Source: DASPGX01 sp035620375 (GTDB taxonomy: Bacteria; Patescibacteriota; Minisyncoccia; 2-02-FULL-40-12; GWA2-44-9). From it: a stretch of DNA of 28,676 nucleotides. The notes beneath the pieces are model-generated. The model searched no databases. It saw nothing but the letters and a program-made list of their open reading frames with translations, and was not told the origin of the DNA. How positions within the stretch are numbered: the first letter of the stretch is position 1; each line of letters opens with the position of its first letter. A program made the translations under genes and the position numbers. The stretch lies in the NCBI GenBank assembly GCA_035620375.1, contig DASPGX010000014.1:1-28676 (forward strand), given 5' to 3'. This document shows positions 22,772-28,676 of this stretch, piece by piece.

Positions 22772-24562
22772 CTATGCGACCGCCGGCGCCGGAGCGCCCG
22801 GCGGCGCTTCCTCCTCTTCGCCTGCTTTTGCGACCTCCAGAAGCTCCTGAATAGACACGGTGCCCTGCAGTGTCTTGATGATGCCGTCCTGGAACATCGT
22901 CACCATCCCCTGGCGCTGTGCCTCCTCACGGAGGGCGGCCTCGGAGAGCGACGTCAGGATAATCTTTTCCAGTTCCGGGGTCATGCGGAGCATCTCATAA
23001 ATGCCGATGCGGCCCTTGAACGCCTTACCGCCGCACGTCTTGCACGGGTTCTCGGTGTTCGGCCGGTACAGCGCGTACTGTCCGGCCCGGAGCGGGTCGG
23101 CGATGTCCTTGGGCATCGCGTCCAGCGCGTCGTTGATGAGCTTTGCTTCCGCCACGTTTGCGGTGTCCTGGATTTTACAGTCCGGACACAGGCGCCGCAG
23201 AAGCCGCTGGGCGACCGCGAGAACCAGCGTCGGCGGTACCAGGAAGCGCTCCACGCCCATGTCCACCAGCCGCGGGATGACGCCTAACGAGTCGTTCGTG
23301 TGCAGGGTGGAGAGCACCAGGTGGCCCGTCAGGGACGCCTGCACCGCCAGCGCCGCGGTCTCGCGGTCGCGGATTTCACCGACCATGATGATGTCGGGGT
23401 CCTGGCGGAGGATATGCCGCAATCCGCTGGCGAAGGTGTAGCCGATTTCCTCATGGGTCTGGGACTGGTTCACGCCGTCGATGAAGTACTCAATGGGGTC
23501 CTCCAGCGTCACGATGTTCACTTCCTCGTTGTTGAGTTCCTTGAGCATCGCCGCGATGGTCGTACTTTTTCCGGAACCGGTCGGACCGGTAATGAGAATG
23601 ACGCCGAACGGGTTCTCCATCGCCTCGCTCAGCAGTTGCTGCTGCTGGCCCTGGATGCCGAGGCCGGCGAGCTCAACGCGCGACGCCAACGGGTCAAGAA
23701 TACGCATCACGATTTTCTCGCCGTTCTTCGTCGGGAACGTACTGACGCGGAAATCAATCTTCGTCGCGTTGTGCATGATGGAGAACCGGCCGTCCTGCGC
23801 CAGCCGCGTCTCGTCAATCTTCAGGTTGGACAGAATCTTGACGCGCGTAACCACCGGGCTGTGCAGATTCTTCGGCAGCTCCAGCGACGTGAGCAGCACG
23901 CCGTCAACGCGGAACCGGACCCGCACGCGGTCCTCAAAGGGTTCGACGTGGATGTCCGACGCGCGCTGGTCTATGGCATGCCGCAGGACCGAACTGACAA
24001 TCTGCGTAACCGGCGACTCCGCGGTGATTTCTTCCAGCTTGAGTTCCGGCTCCCCCGCTTCGGCCTCCTTCGCCGCCTGCGACACGATGGATTCCAGCGC
24101 CTTGCCGACCTCTCCGGTCAGCGAGCGGAACTTCTTGAGTATGGCGGCGAAGTCCTTGTAGCTGATGACGTACTTCTCCAGCTTCAGCCCCTTGTCCGTC
24201 GCGATGAACTTGAGCGCCTCCAGCGCGTCGATGTCCTCGGGATTGACGATGCCGACCTTCAGCACGCCGTCCGACTTCGCGAACGGCACGATTTTATAGA
24301 ACCCGGCGACGTCCTCGGATATCTCCTGGAATGCGGCCGCGTCCGGTTCGATCTCCGCCAGCGAAAACACCGGAAGCCGGTACAATTCGCTTTTGATTTT
24401 CAGCAGTTCCTCGTCACTCACCGTGCCGGCCTCCACGAACGCCGCGCCGACGTCCTTGCCGTCCTTGGTCGCCGCGGCAATGAGCTCATCGGCCTGCGCA
24501 CGCGTGGTGCGCCCGAGGCGCACCAGTTCCTGGACCAACGTTTGTGGGACATTCACGGCCAT
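22772..24562 (-). CDS. pilB: Type IV pilus assembly ATPase PilB
   Basis: A 596-residue hexameric ATPase that powers pilus extension. The N-terminal T2SSE_N domain lies at about 1-150. The core holds Walker A GPTGSGKST (326-334), Asp box 'VTLEDPIEY' (351-359), Walker B 'IIMVGEIRD' (391-399) and His box 'GHLVLSTLHTND' (413-424). The zinc site is C459/C462 with C507/C510. A Gly/Ala/Glu-rich tail ends the protein. It starts 9 bp after the small pilP-like gene. No PilT retraction ATPase is present in the window. Confidence 0.97.
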   Translation of the reverse strand: MAVNVPQTLVQELVRLGRTTRAQADELIAAATKDGKDVGAAFVEAGTVSDEELLKIKSELYRLPVFSLAEIEPDAAAFQEISEDVAGFYKIVPFAKSDGVLKVGIVNPEDIDALEALKFIATDKGLKLEKYVISYKDFAAILKKFRSLTGEVGKALESIVSQAAKEAEAGEPELKLEEITAESPVTQIVSSVLRHAIDQRASDIHVEPFEDRVRVRFRVDGVLLTSLELPKNLHSPVVTRVKILSNLKIDETRLAQDGRFSIMHNATKIDFRVSTFPTKNGEKIVMRILDPLASRVELAGLGIQGQQQQLLSEAMENPFGVILITGPTGSGKSTTIAAMLKELNNEEVNIVTLEDPIEYFIDGVNQSQTHEEIGYTFASGLRHILRQDPDIIMVGEIRDRETAALAVQASLTGHLVLSTLHTNDSLGVIPRLVDMGVERFLVPPTLVLAVAQRLLRRLCPDCKIQDTANVAEAKLINDALDAMPKDIADPLRAGQYALYRPNTENPCKTCGGKAFKGRIGIYEMLRMTPELEKIILTSLSEAALREEAQRQGMVTMFQDGIIKTLQGTVSIQELLEVAKAGEEEEAPPGAPAPAVA

Positions 24563-24571
24563 GTCAGGTCA

Positions 24572-24832
24572 TCACTGGAACGGATTTGACTTGCCCGGCG
24601 CCGTCGTCGGCACGGGAAATTGCCCGATAATGCGCAGCTGTTGGTACTGCGGATTGTTCAGAACGGAAAAGTCTATGCGGAGGGTCTTGTACGGGGCCAG
24701 CGACTGCGGGTCTACGTTGGACGGCAACGGGGGCACGGCCGCCGTCGGGTCCAGCTGGCTCGTGTAGAGATAGCCGCCGACGAGGCCGACGATGATGACG
24801 AGTCCGACGATGAGACGATTCTGTGATTCCAT
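24572..24832 (-). CDS. Small membrane-anchored protein of the pilus operon, PilP-like position
   Basis: An 86-residue protein with one membrane helix at about 7-23 (LIVGLVIIVGLVGGYLYTS), a Pro-rich linker, and a conserved-looking tail 'LNNPQYQQLRIIGQFP...GKSNPFQ'. It occupies the slot of pilP between pilO and pilB but is shorter and is not a recognisable lipoprotein. The N-P-F ending resembles small proteins next to pilO in other CPR pilus operons (from memory, not checked). It starts 3 bp after the pilO stop. Role inferred: envelope link of the PilMNO complex. Confidence 0.7.
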   Translation of the reverse strand: MESQNRLIVGLVIIVGLVGGYLYTSQLDPTAAVPPLPSNVDPQSLAPYKTLRIDFSVLNNPQYQQLRIIGQFPVPTTAPGKSNPFQ

Positions 24833-24835
24833 GGT

Positions 24836-25363
24836 TCAGCGGAGGAAATACGCGTCGGCCCGGACGGAATACCGCTGCTGTCCCGGGCGCTGGATGTCCT
24901 CGGTTATCTCAATCGTGTTCACGTTCAACAGGCGCACGCTCCGCTCCAGTTCGCCGAGGAACGTCTTGAAGTTCTCGTAGCGTCCCTGCATGTCCAGCGT
25001 GATGGTCACCGTGCGCGTCACGTCTCCCTGGCGTGCCCGGGCCTCGGCCAGGCGGGCTTCGGCGATAACCATGCCGCTGGAGAGCGCCATCGCATCCAGC
25101 GCGGACACCAGCTCCGCGGTGCCGCGCGCATCCGGCACCATCGCCGAGAATTTGTCCACGTCGTCCCCCGTCACCTCCGAGGCGTACCTGCCCAGCTCGG
25201 ACGCGATGTTGTCCAAAGACTCCTGGCGCTCCTGCACCAACGATTCCCGCTGCTGAACAGCCTCGCGCAACGCCGAAATCTGCTGGTACCGCCCGACGAC
25301 GAACGGCCAGAATGAGAACAGAGCTATGGCGATGGCGAATGCGCCGAACAGGCTTCGGGTCAT
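24836..25363 (-). CDS. pilO: Type IV pilus inner-membrane assembly protein PilO
   Basis: A 175-residue bitopic protein. The membrane helix is at about 6-24, followed by a coiled-coil (QQISALREAVQQRESLVQERQESLDNIASEL), then two ferredoxin-like repeats including 'VTITLDMQGRYENFKTFLGELERSVRLLNVNTIEI', a clear PilO signature. It forms a heterodimer with PilN. The ATG overlaps the pilN stop by 4 nt. Confidence 0.9.
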   Translation of the reverse strand: MTRSLFGAFAIAIALFSFWPFVVGRYQQISALREAVQQRESLVQERQESLDNIASELGRYASEVTGDDVDKFSAMVPDARGTAELVSALDAMALSSGMVIAEARLAEARARQGDVTRTVTITLDMQGRYENFKTFLGELERSVRLLNVNTIEITEDIQRPGQQRYSVRADAYFLR

Positions 25364-25950
25364 GGCGTAGGCTGTGCCGACGGACGGGGCGTCGGGGTTA
25401 TCTTCAGTACCGCCGTGGTATCGATAATAATCTCGCCGTCAAACTCAATGCCGCTGGACGGGTCAGCCGAAGCTCCGGTCAGAAGGACGTCTTTGACGCC
25501 CTGCCCCGCGAGGAACGACGCCAGCTGCTGCGCGATGACCCCGTAACTCCCCGCAGCCGCGCCGAACTGCACCGTACCGTCGGAAACGTCGGCTGCGATG
25601 GACTGCATGGTCACGCCGGACTGCATCAGGCCCTCGATGGTTTCAAACGCGCGGCTCCAGTACAGATGGTTGCTCAACAGCTGGCCCATCAGCCGCGACT
25701 GCTTCTGAATCGCCTGCAGGCGGCGCTCTTCGTCCCTGTCCCGCGACTGTTCCTGCGTGCGGAGCTGGCCGTCCAGAGACGCAATCTGTTCGTTGAGATT
25801 CGTGGCGTACGCGGAAAGGATGATGTTGATGACCAGCACGAGCACGCCGATGGCGATGCCTCCGTACACCATCGTGTTGCCTTTAACCGCCCGCCGCACG
25901 GCCTGCTGGCGGGTTTCGGGCAAGAGTTGTACCCCTCCTTTATATGGCAT
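25360..25950 (-). CDS. pilN: Type IV pilus inner-membrane assembly protein PilN
   Basis: A 196-residue protein. The cytoplasmic N-terminus carries 'VQLLPETR', the PilM-binding motif (usually INLLP). The membrane helix is at about 26-49, followed by a coiled-coil and a PilN-like domain with 'LLTGASADPSSGIEF' near the end and a Pro-rich tail. The ATG at 25950 is preceded by an extended -10 box at 10 nt spacing. GGAGG lies inside the first codons and could serve only the in-frame TTG at residue 10, which would remove most of the PilM-binding motif, so the ATG is preferred. Confidence 0.88.
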   Translation of the reverse strand: MPYKGGVQLLPETRQQAVRRAVKGNTMVYGGIAIGVLVLVINIILSAYATNLNEQIASLDGQLRTQEQSRDRDEERRLQAIQKQSRLMGQLLSNHLYWSRAFETIEGLMQSGVTMQSIAADVSDGTVQFGAAAGSYGVIAQQLASFLAGQGVKDVLLTGASADPSSGIEFDGEIIIDTTAVLKITPTPRPSAQPTP

Positions 25951-25960
25951 CGGTTACTTC

Positions 25961-25969
25961 AGTATATCA
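25961..25969 (-). promoter_or_regulatory. Extended -10 promoter upstream of pilN
   Basis: Minus strand TGA-TATACT, 10 nt before the pilN ATG, just before the pilM stop. It would allow pilNO-pilBC to be transcribed independently of pilM. Confidence 0.45.
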
Positions 25970-25972
25970 CGG

Positions 25973-27067
25973 CTATTCACGCATCGCCGCGCCGACTGCG
26001 ATGGCGAACGTGTTGGAAAGCGAGGCGATGACGGGAGCGAGCTCCGGCGGGTGCACGACGCGCGCAAATACGTTGCCGACCAGCACATCGCGCTCCAGCC
26101 GCTGCTTGAAATAGGAGGCGAACCCCGGCATGTTCGCCAGGCCGCCGATAAGCACGACCCGCGGAACGCGAACTTTCTGTCCTTCCTCGTAGCTCGCGAT
26201 GGTCTTCTTCGTCTCGAACAGCATCATGTCCACGAGCGACTGCATGGGCGCGCGCGCCTTGTTTTCCGGGGAGTCCACCATGCCGTGCGTGCGCTTGAGC
26301 GCCTCGGCACGGTCCAGGTCAATATTCAGCGCCTTGGCGATTGCCTTGGTCATTTCGAATCCGCCGATTTCATAGTTGTGCGAAAGCCGTTCGTATCCTT
26401 TGTGGGCGATGAGTATGGACGTACTGCGTCCTCCGACGTTCACGATTGCCGTCGGTGAAAGGTCGTTGCCCAACAGGCCGCGCACGAGCGACGAGTTCTC
26501 CAGCTCAAGCGCGACCAGGTTCAATCCGGCGCCCTTGGCAATCGCCTGGTAGCGGGTGGTCTCGTCCTTGGGCACCGCCGCCAGGAACACCTCCACGGTC
26601 GTATTCGTCCTGGGCTTCTCTCCTGCCGCCTCCGGCAGGGGCGTCGTACCTCCCTGTTCATCAACGACGCCGATGATGGACCAGTCCAGAATGACCTGGT
26701 CAATGGGAATCGGGATGTATTTTCGCGCCTCGAACGGAATGCTCTGCGCGAGGTCCTCCTCCGTCACGTACGGCATGCGGATGACCGTGGCGAACGTCGA
26801 AAACGACGAAATGGACATGACCGCGTCGCGGCTTTTCATGCCCGCCTGCGTGAGCAGTCCGGTAAGCGCCGTGGCAAGTTCCCCATCCGGAAGGTCCATG
26901 AGGTTCTTTCCCGCGACGTCCTGCCCGCCGTGGCTGGTGAGCTCGTGGGTTCCGTAATTCTCCAGCACGAACCGGCCCTTGTCCTGGCTCAACTCGACCA
27001 CCTTGATGGCGGTCGTGCCGATATCAATGCCGAGCCGGCTCTTTGACTTGAAGATATTGAGCGGCAT
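25973..27067 (-). CDS. pilM: Type IV pilus actin-like protein PilM
   Basis: A 364-residue actin/FtsA-like ATPase on the cytoplasmic side of the pilus machine that binds the PilN N-terminus. Visible motifs are phosphate-1 'GIDIGTTAIKVVEL' (about 13-26), 'VMSISSFSTFATVIRMP', phosphate-2-like 'AIVNVGGRSTSILI', and 'RVVLIGGLANMPGF' near the C-terminus. The start at 27067 is chosen over the longer frame because TGG-TATACT lies 7 nt before it and homologues begin here (MPLNIFKSKSRLGIDIG). It is divergent from comF with only 26 bp between the two start codons. Confidence 0.95.
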   Translation of the reverse strand: MPLNIFKSKSRLGIDIGTTAIKVVELSQDKGRFVLENYGTHELTSHGGQDVAGKNLMDLPDGELATALTGLLTQAGMKSRDAVMSISSFSTFATVIRMPYVTEEDLAQSIPFEARKYIPIPIDQVILDWSIIGVVDEQGGTTPLPEAAGEKPRTNTTVEVFLAAVPKDETTRYQAIAKGAGLNLVALELENSSLVRGLLGNDLSPTAIVNVGGRSTSILIAHKGYERLSHNYEIGGFEMTKAIAKALNIDLDRAEALKRTHGMVDSPENKARAPMQSLVDMMLFETKKTIASYEEGQKVRVPRVVLIGGLANMPGFASYFKQRLERDVLVGNVFARVVHPPELAPVIASLSNTFAIAVGAAMRE

Positions 27068-27074
27068 CGTCTTT

Positions 27075-27083
27075 AGTATACCA
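27075..27083 (-). promoter_or_regulatory. Extended -10 promoter of pilM, overlapping that of comF
   Basis: Minus strand TGG-TATACT, 7 nt before the pilM ATG. Because GTATAC is self-complementary, the plus strand reads TAGTATACC at the same place, 11-14 nt before the comF ATG, so the same bases may serve both genes. Confidence 0.6.
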
Positions 27084-27093
27084 TTGCGCAACC

Positions 27094-27810
27094 ATGACAG
27101 CCGCAACGTTTGTTGATTCCCTCCGCCGCCTCCTGGCGGACCTGCCGCAGTGGTTCATTGAGCGGCGGTGCATACTCTGCGGAAACGGCCGGAACCGCCT
27201 GTGCGGCGCCTGTGCGTCCGCAATTCACGGCGCCCGTACGACATGCATCGGGTGCGCACGCGGTACGGGAGACCGGAACACGTGCCGCAGCTGCCGGAAC
27301 GTCTGGCACGTGGAGCGGCTCATCGCCGCAACCGATTACGCACGGACCGGTATGGCCGGGCTCATCAAGGAATACAAATACCGGATGGACCGCTCGCTTG
27401 CGCGGACTATGGGCGGCATCATGCTCCGCGCGGCGGCCGTGCACCTGCCGGAGCATCCCCTCTTCGTTCCGGTGCCCCTGCATCCCCGCAGGCGCCGCTG
27501 GCGCGGATTCAACCATGCCGAACTTCTCGCGCGTGCGTGCGCGGGGCGTTCGCTCATGCACTACGCCGATGCGCTTGCACGGACGCGCGACTCACGGCCC
27601 CAGGCCCGTTCGGGACGCGCGGAACGCTTGGATGCCGTACGCGGAGCGTTCGCCGCGCATGCCGGCGGCGCGGTGCACGGACGGAACGTAGTGCTGGTTG
27701 ACGACGTCTGCACGACCGGCGCGACGCTGGACGATTGCGCCCGCGCACTGCTGGATGCGGGAGCCGGCTCTGTCACCGGACTCGTCTTCGCACGAAAATC
27801 CGGCGCATAG
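27094..27810 (+). CDS. comF: ComF family phosphoribosyltransferase-like competence protein
   Basis: A 238-residue protein with an N-terminal zinc-ribbon region (CxxC pairs in RRCILCGNGRNRLCGAC and TCIGC...CRSC) and a C-terminal phosphoribosyltransferase fold with the PRPP motif 'VVLVDDVCTTGAT'. Between them are 'LIKEYKYRMDR' and 'FVPVPLHPRRRRWRGFNHAELLA', both family signatures. ComF acts in the cytoplasm during natural transformation, assisting handling of incoming single-stranded DNA. Position next to pilM supports a pilus-linked DNA-uptake role. No Shine-Dalgarno before ATG. Confidence 0.93.
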   Translation: MTAATFVDSLRRLLADLPQWFIERRCILCGNGRNRLCGACASAIHGARTTCIGCARGTGDRNTCRSCRNVWHVERLIAATDYARTGMAGLIKEYKYRMDRSLARTMGGIMLRAAAVHLPEHPLFVPVPLHPRRRRWRGFNHAELLARACAGRSLMHYADALARTRDSRPQARSGRAERLDAVRGAFAAHAGGAVHGRNVVLVDDVCTTGATLDDCARALLDAGAGSVTGLVFARKSGA

Positions 27811-27816
27811 CGCCGG
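27800..27816 (+). terminator. Hairpin at the comF stop codon
   Basis: A 7-bp stem CCGGCGC/GCGCCGG with loop ATA; the TAG stop spans the loop and the second arm. No T-tract follows (TTCGCATCC), so termination is uncertain. Confidence 0.35.
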
Positions 27817-27852
27817 TTCGCATCCAAATCTGAAATCCTACGGACGCAAATG

Positions 27853-27889
27853 AAAAGCACCTGGGAGAGGTTGGAACTCCCAGGTGCTT
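27853..27889 (-). terminator. Terminator after the 3D-domain gene
   Basis: A 13-bp perfect stem AAGCACCTGGGAG/CTCCCAGGTGCTT with a 9-nt loop. On the minus strand it is followed by TTCATTT. It begins right at the stop codon and faces comF, so it may serve both. Confidence 0.75.
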
Positions 27890-28426
27890 CTACGTACCAG
27901 TCTGCCAGGGGTTGACGCGCGGGGTCGCCGCGACTCTTCCCCAGTCGGACTGCGGTTCCGGACACTTGTACTCCGTGTCCGGCGGTTGGACGGGACAGCT
28001 GAACCCGTCAGGCACGTCCAGAACCTCGACGGTGACGAACCGCTTGCCCCACGCCTCGGCCTCGGCCCGCTCCTGATGCCAGACGTCCATCTTGCACCAG
28101 TTTTTCGGCGGCATCATGTCCTCCACCACGAAGGTGTGGGCGTCCATGCCGTCGGCGAGCACCCTTACCCGGCTACCCGAGGGCAGCCAGCGGGCGGCGA
28201 CGACGCCCCAGCGCACCGGCGTTTGTGACGCCGTCACGAACGGCGTGTCGTCGGTCTGGCCGACTTCGCTGTTGTATGCGGTCACGAGAACCGTGCACGT
28301 GACCGGCGCACGCGCCGTGACCGTGACGTATTCGTGAAAACGCGGCGGCTCGTACCGCGCCTGATTGGTCTCCGAGACGGTCCCCAAAAGGACCGCCGAG
28401 AGCACGACCAGCAGGCGTATCTTCAT
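27890..28426 (-). CDS. Secreted 3D-domain (double-psi beta-barrel) protein
   Basis: A 178-residue protein with a signal peptide (MKIRLLVVLSAVLLGTVS). The mature part resembles the 3D/RlpA-like double-psi barrel: 'VLVTAYNSEVGQTDDTPFVTA' (first strand with the T-A-Y motif), 'GVVAARWLPSGSRVRVL', and 'FVVEDMMPP...KMDVW' carrying the conserved Asp residues. Such domains are found in cell-wall lytic transglycosylase-like or resuscitation proteins and bind or cut peptidoglycan. Four cysteines are present (VTC, NWC, FSC, YKC). Start ATG with Shine-Dalgarno GGAGG 5 nt upstream and a strong promoter. Confidence 0.82.
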   Translation of the reverse strand: MKIRLLVVLSAVLLGTVSETNQARYEPPRFHEYVTVTARAPVTCTVLVTAYNSEVGQTDDTPFVTASQTPVRWGVVAARWLPSGSRVRVLADGMDAHTFVVEDMMPPKNWCKMDVWHQERAEAEAWGKRFVTVEVLDVPDGFSCPVQPPDTEYKCPEPQSDWGRVAATPRVNPWQTGT

Positions 28427-28458
28427 GGGAACCTCCTTTCCCGAGGGTACTTCCTATT

Positions 28459-28487
28459 ATTATACTATAAAAATAAAGACGGGTCAA
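28459..28487 (-). promoter_or_regulatory. Strong promoter of the 3D-domain gene
   Basis: Minus strand TTGACC - 17 nt - TATAAT (perfect -10) in an unusually AT-rich stretch. The leader is about 25-30 nt with a GGAGG site. Confidence 0.88.
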
Positions 28488-28501
28488 TATCCCCCAACCA
28501 C

Positions 28502-28620
28502 GGATTGCGGGATTTCGTCCGAGACCGAGGCGCAGAGCGAGTACCGGAGTGAGCCGTACTCATGTTACGGCGAACGAGGAGCGGAGCGGTAACGACGGTA
28601 TCGGGCGAAATCACCAATCC
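28502..28620. repeat. Nested inverted-repeat element, copy 2
   Basis: About 119 bp bounded by long imperfect arms (28502-28522 and 28601-28620, sharing GGATTG, GATTTCG and CCGA). Inside is GAGTAC-N11-GTACTC, then GTTAC...GTAAC. Most of its interior aligns with copy 1 at 18052-18148. No gene is seen from 28427 to the window end other than this element, the promoter and the hairpin that follows. Confidence 0.65.
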
Positions 28621-28629
28621 CTGAGCGGA

Positions 28630-28668
28630 ACGAAAGCCCGCCCAACAGAGGGCGGGCGGAGCTTTCGT
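28630..28668. terminator. Large hairpin after element copy 2
   Basis: Core stem GCCCGCCC/GGGCGGGC with a 6-nt loop, enclosed by ACGAAAGC/GCTTTCGT. It could be a terminator for a gene beyond the window edge. As with copy 1, a GC-rich hairpin with an A/T-containing outer stem lies beside the element. Confidence 0.5.
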
Positions 28669-28676
28669 GGAGCGGT

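Noticed and set aside
21284..23287. A 667-codon plus-strand open frame across pilC and parts of the pilin and pilB
   Set aside because: Same antisense effect; it crosses the boundaries of three confident minus-strand genes and has no promoter or ribosome site.
23300..24589. A 429-codon plus-strand open frame antisense to pilB
   Set aside because: Antisense shadow; PilB motifs on the minus strand are unambiguous.

Overview
The window is about 28.7 kb of GC-rich, tightly packed bacterial DNA, read almost entirely from the minus strand. The best fit is a member of the Patescibacteria (Candidate Phyla Radiation, CPR). Supporting signs are a type 2 isoleucyl-tRNA synthetase, a VanW-family surface protein, a 3D-domain secreted protein, many single-membrane-anchor proteins with short Ig-like or YceI domains, and a complete type IV pilus/competence locus with no phage or plasmid genes. 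This placement is an inference from gene content. One apparent outer-membrane-type beta-barrel protein (9782-10906) sits awkwardly with it.

Layout. 1-5235 (minus): a surface protein with DUF11-like repeats cut by the window edge, recO, an unknown 217-residue protein, a Gmad2-type lipid- or wall-facing protein, a YceI protein and an ASCH/PUA-like protein. 5334-5711 (plus): a small two-helix membrane protein. 5720-9238 (minus): ileS, carrying a complete histidine-phosphatase domain inside the synthetase. 9341-10906 (plus): an isolated prepilin-like protein and the beta-barrel-like protein, each with its own promoter. 10947-15097 (minus): an operon-like run gatC, gatA, a membrane-anchored HEPN-like protein and vanW. 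15210-15827 (minus): a secreted protein followed at once by a structurally unusual tRNA-Cys(GCA). 15872-17887 (minus): ligA. 17888-18216: an intergenic island with a 13-bp palindrome, a nested inverted-repeat element and a strong terminator. 18217-27067 (minus): the pilus locus pilM, pilN, pilO, a pilP-like small protein, pilB, pilC, major pilin, pilD and four minor pilins. 27094-27810 (plus): comF, divergent from pilM. 27890-28426 (minus): the 3D-domain protein. 28427-28676: a strong promoter and a second copy of the nested inverted-repeat element.

How it works together. The pilus genes and comF form a machine for pilus assembly and probably DNA uptake. PilB powers extension, PilC is the platform, PilMNO and the small protein link ATPase and envelope, PilD processes all prepilins, and ComF acts in the cytoplasm. 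GatCA, IleRS and tRNA-Cys belong to translation; RecO and LigA to repair and replication.

The most interesting observations are the IleRS-phosphatase fusion; a tRNA-Cys with a 13-bp acceptor/T helix and a 5-nt perfect complementarity between D loop and T loop; a recurrent extended -10 box placed 6-8 nt before start codons, which implies widespread leaderless transcription; and a pair of related structured intergenic elements about 10 kb apart.
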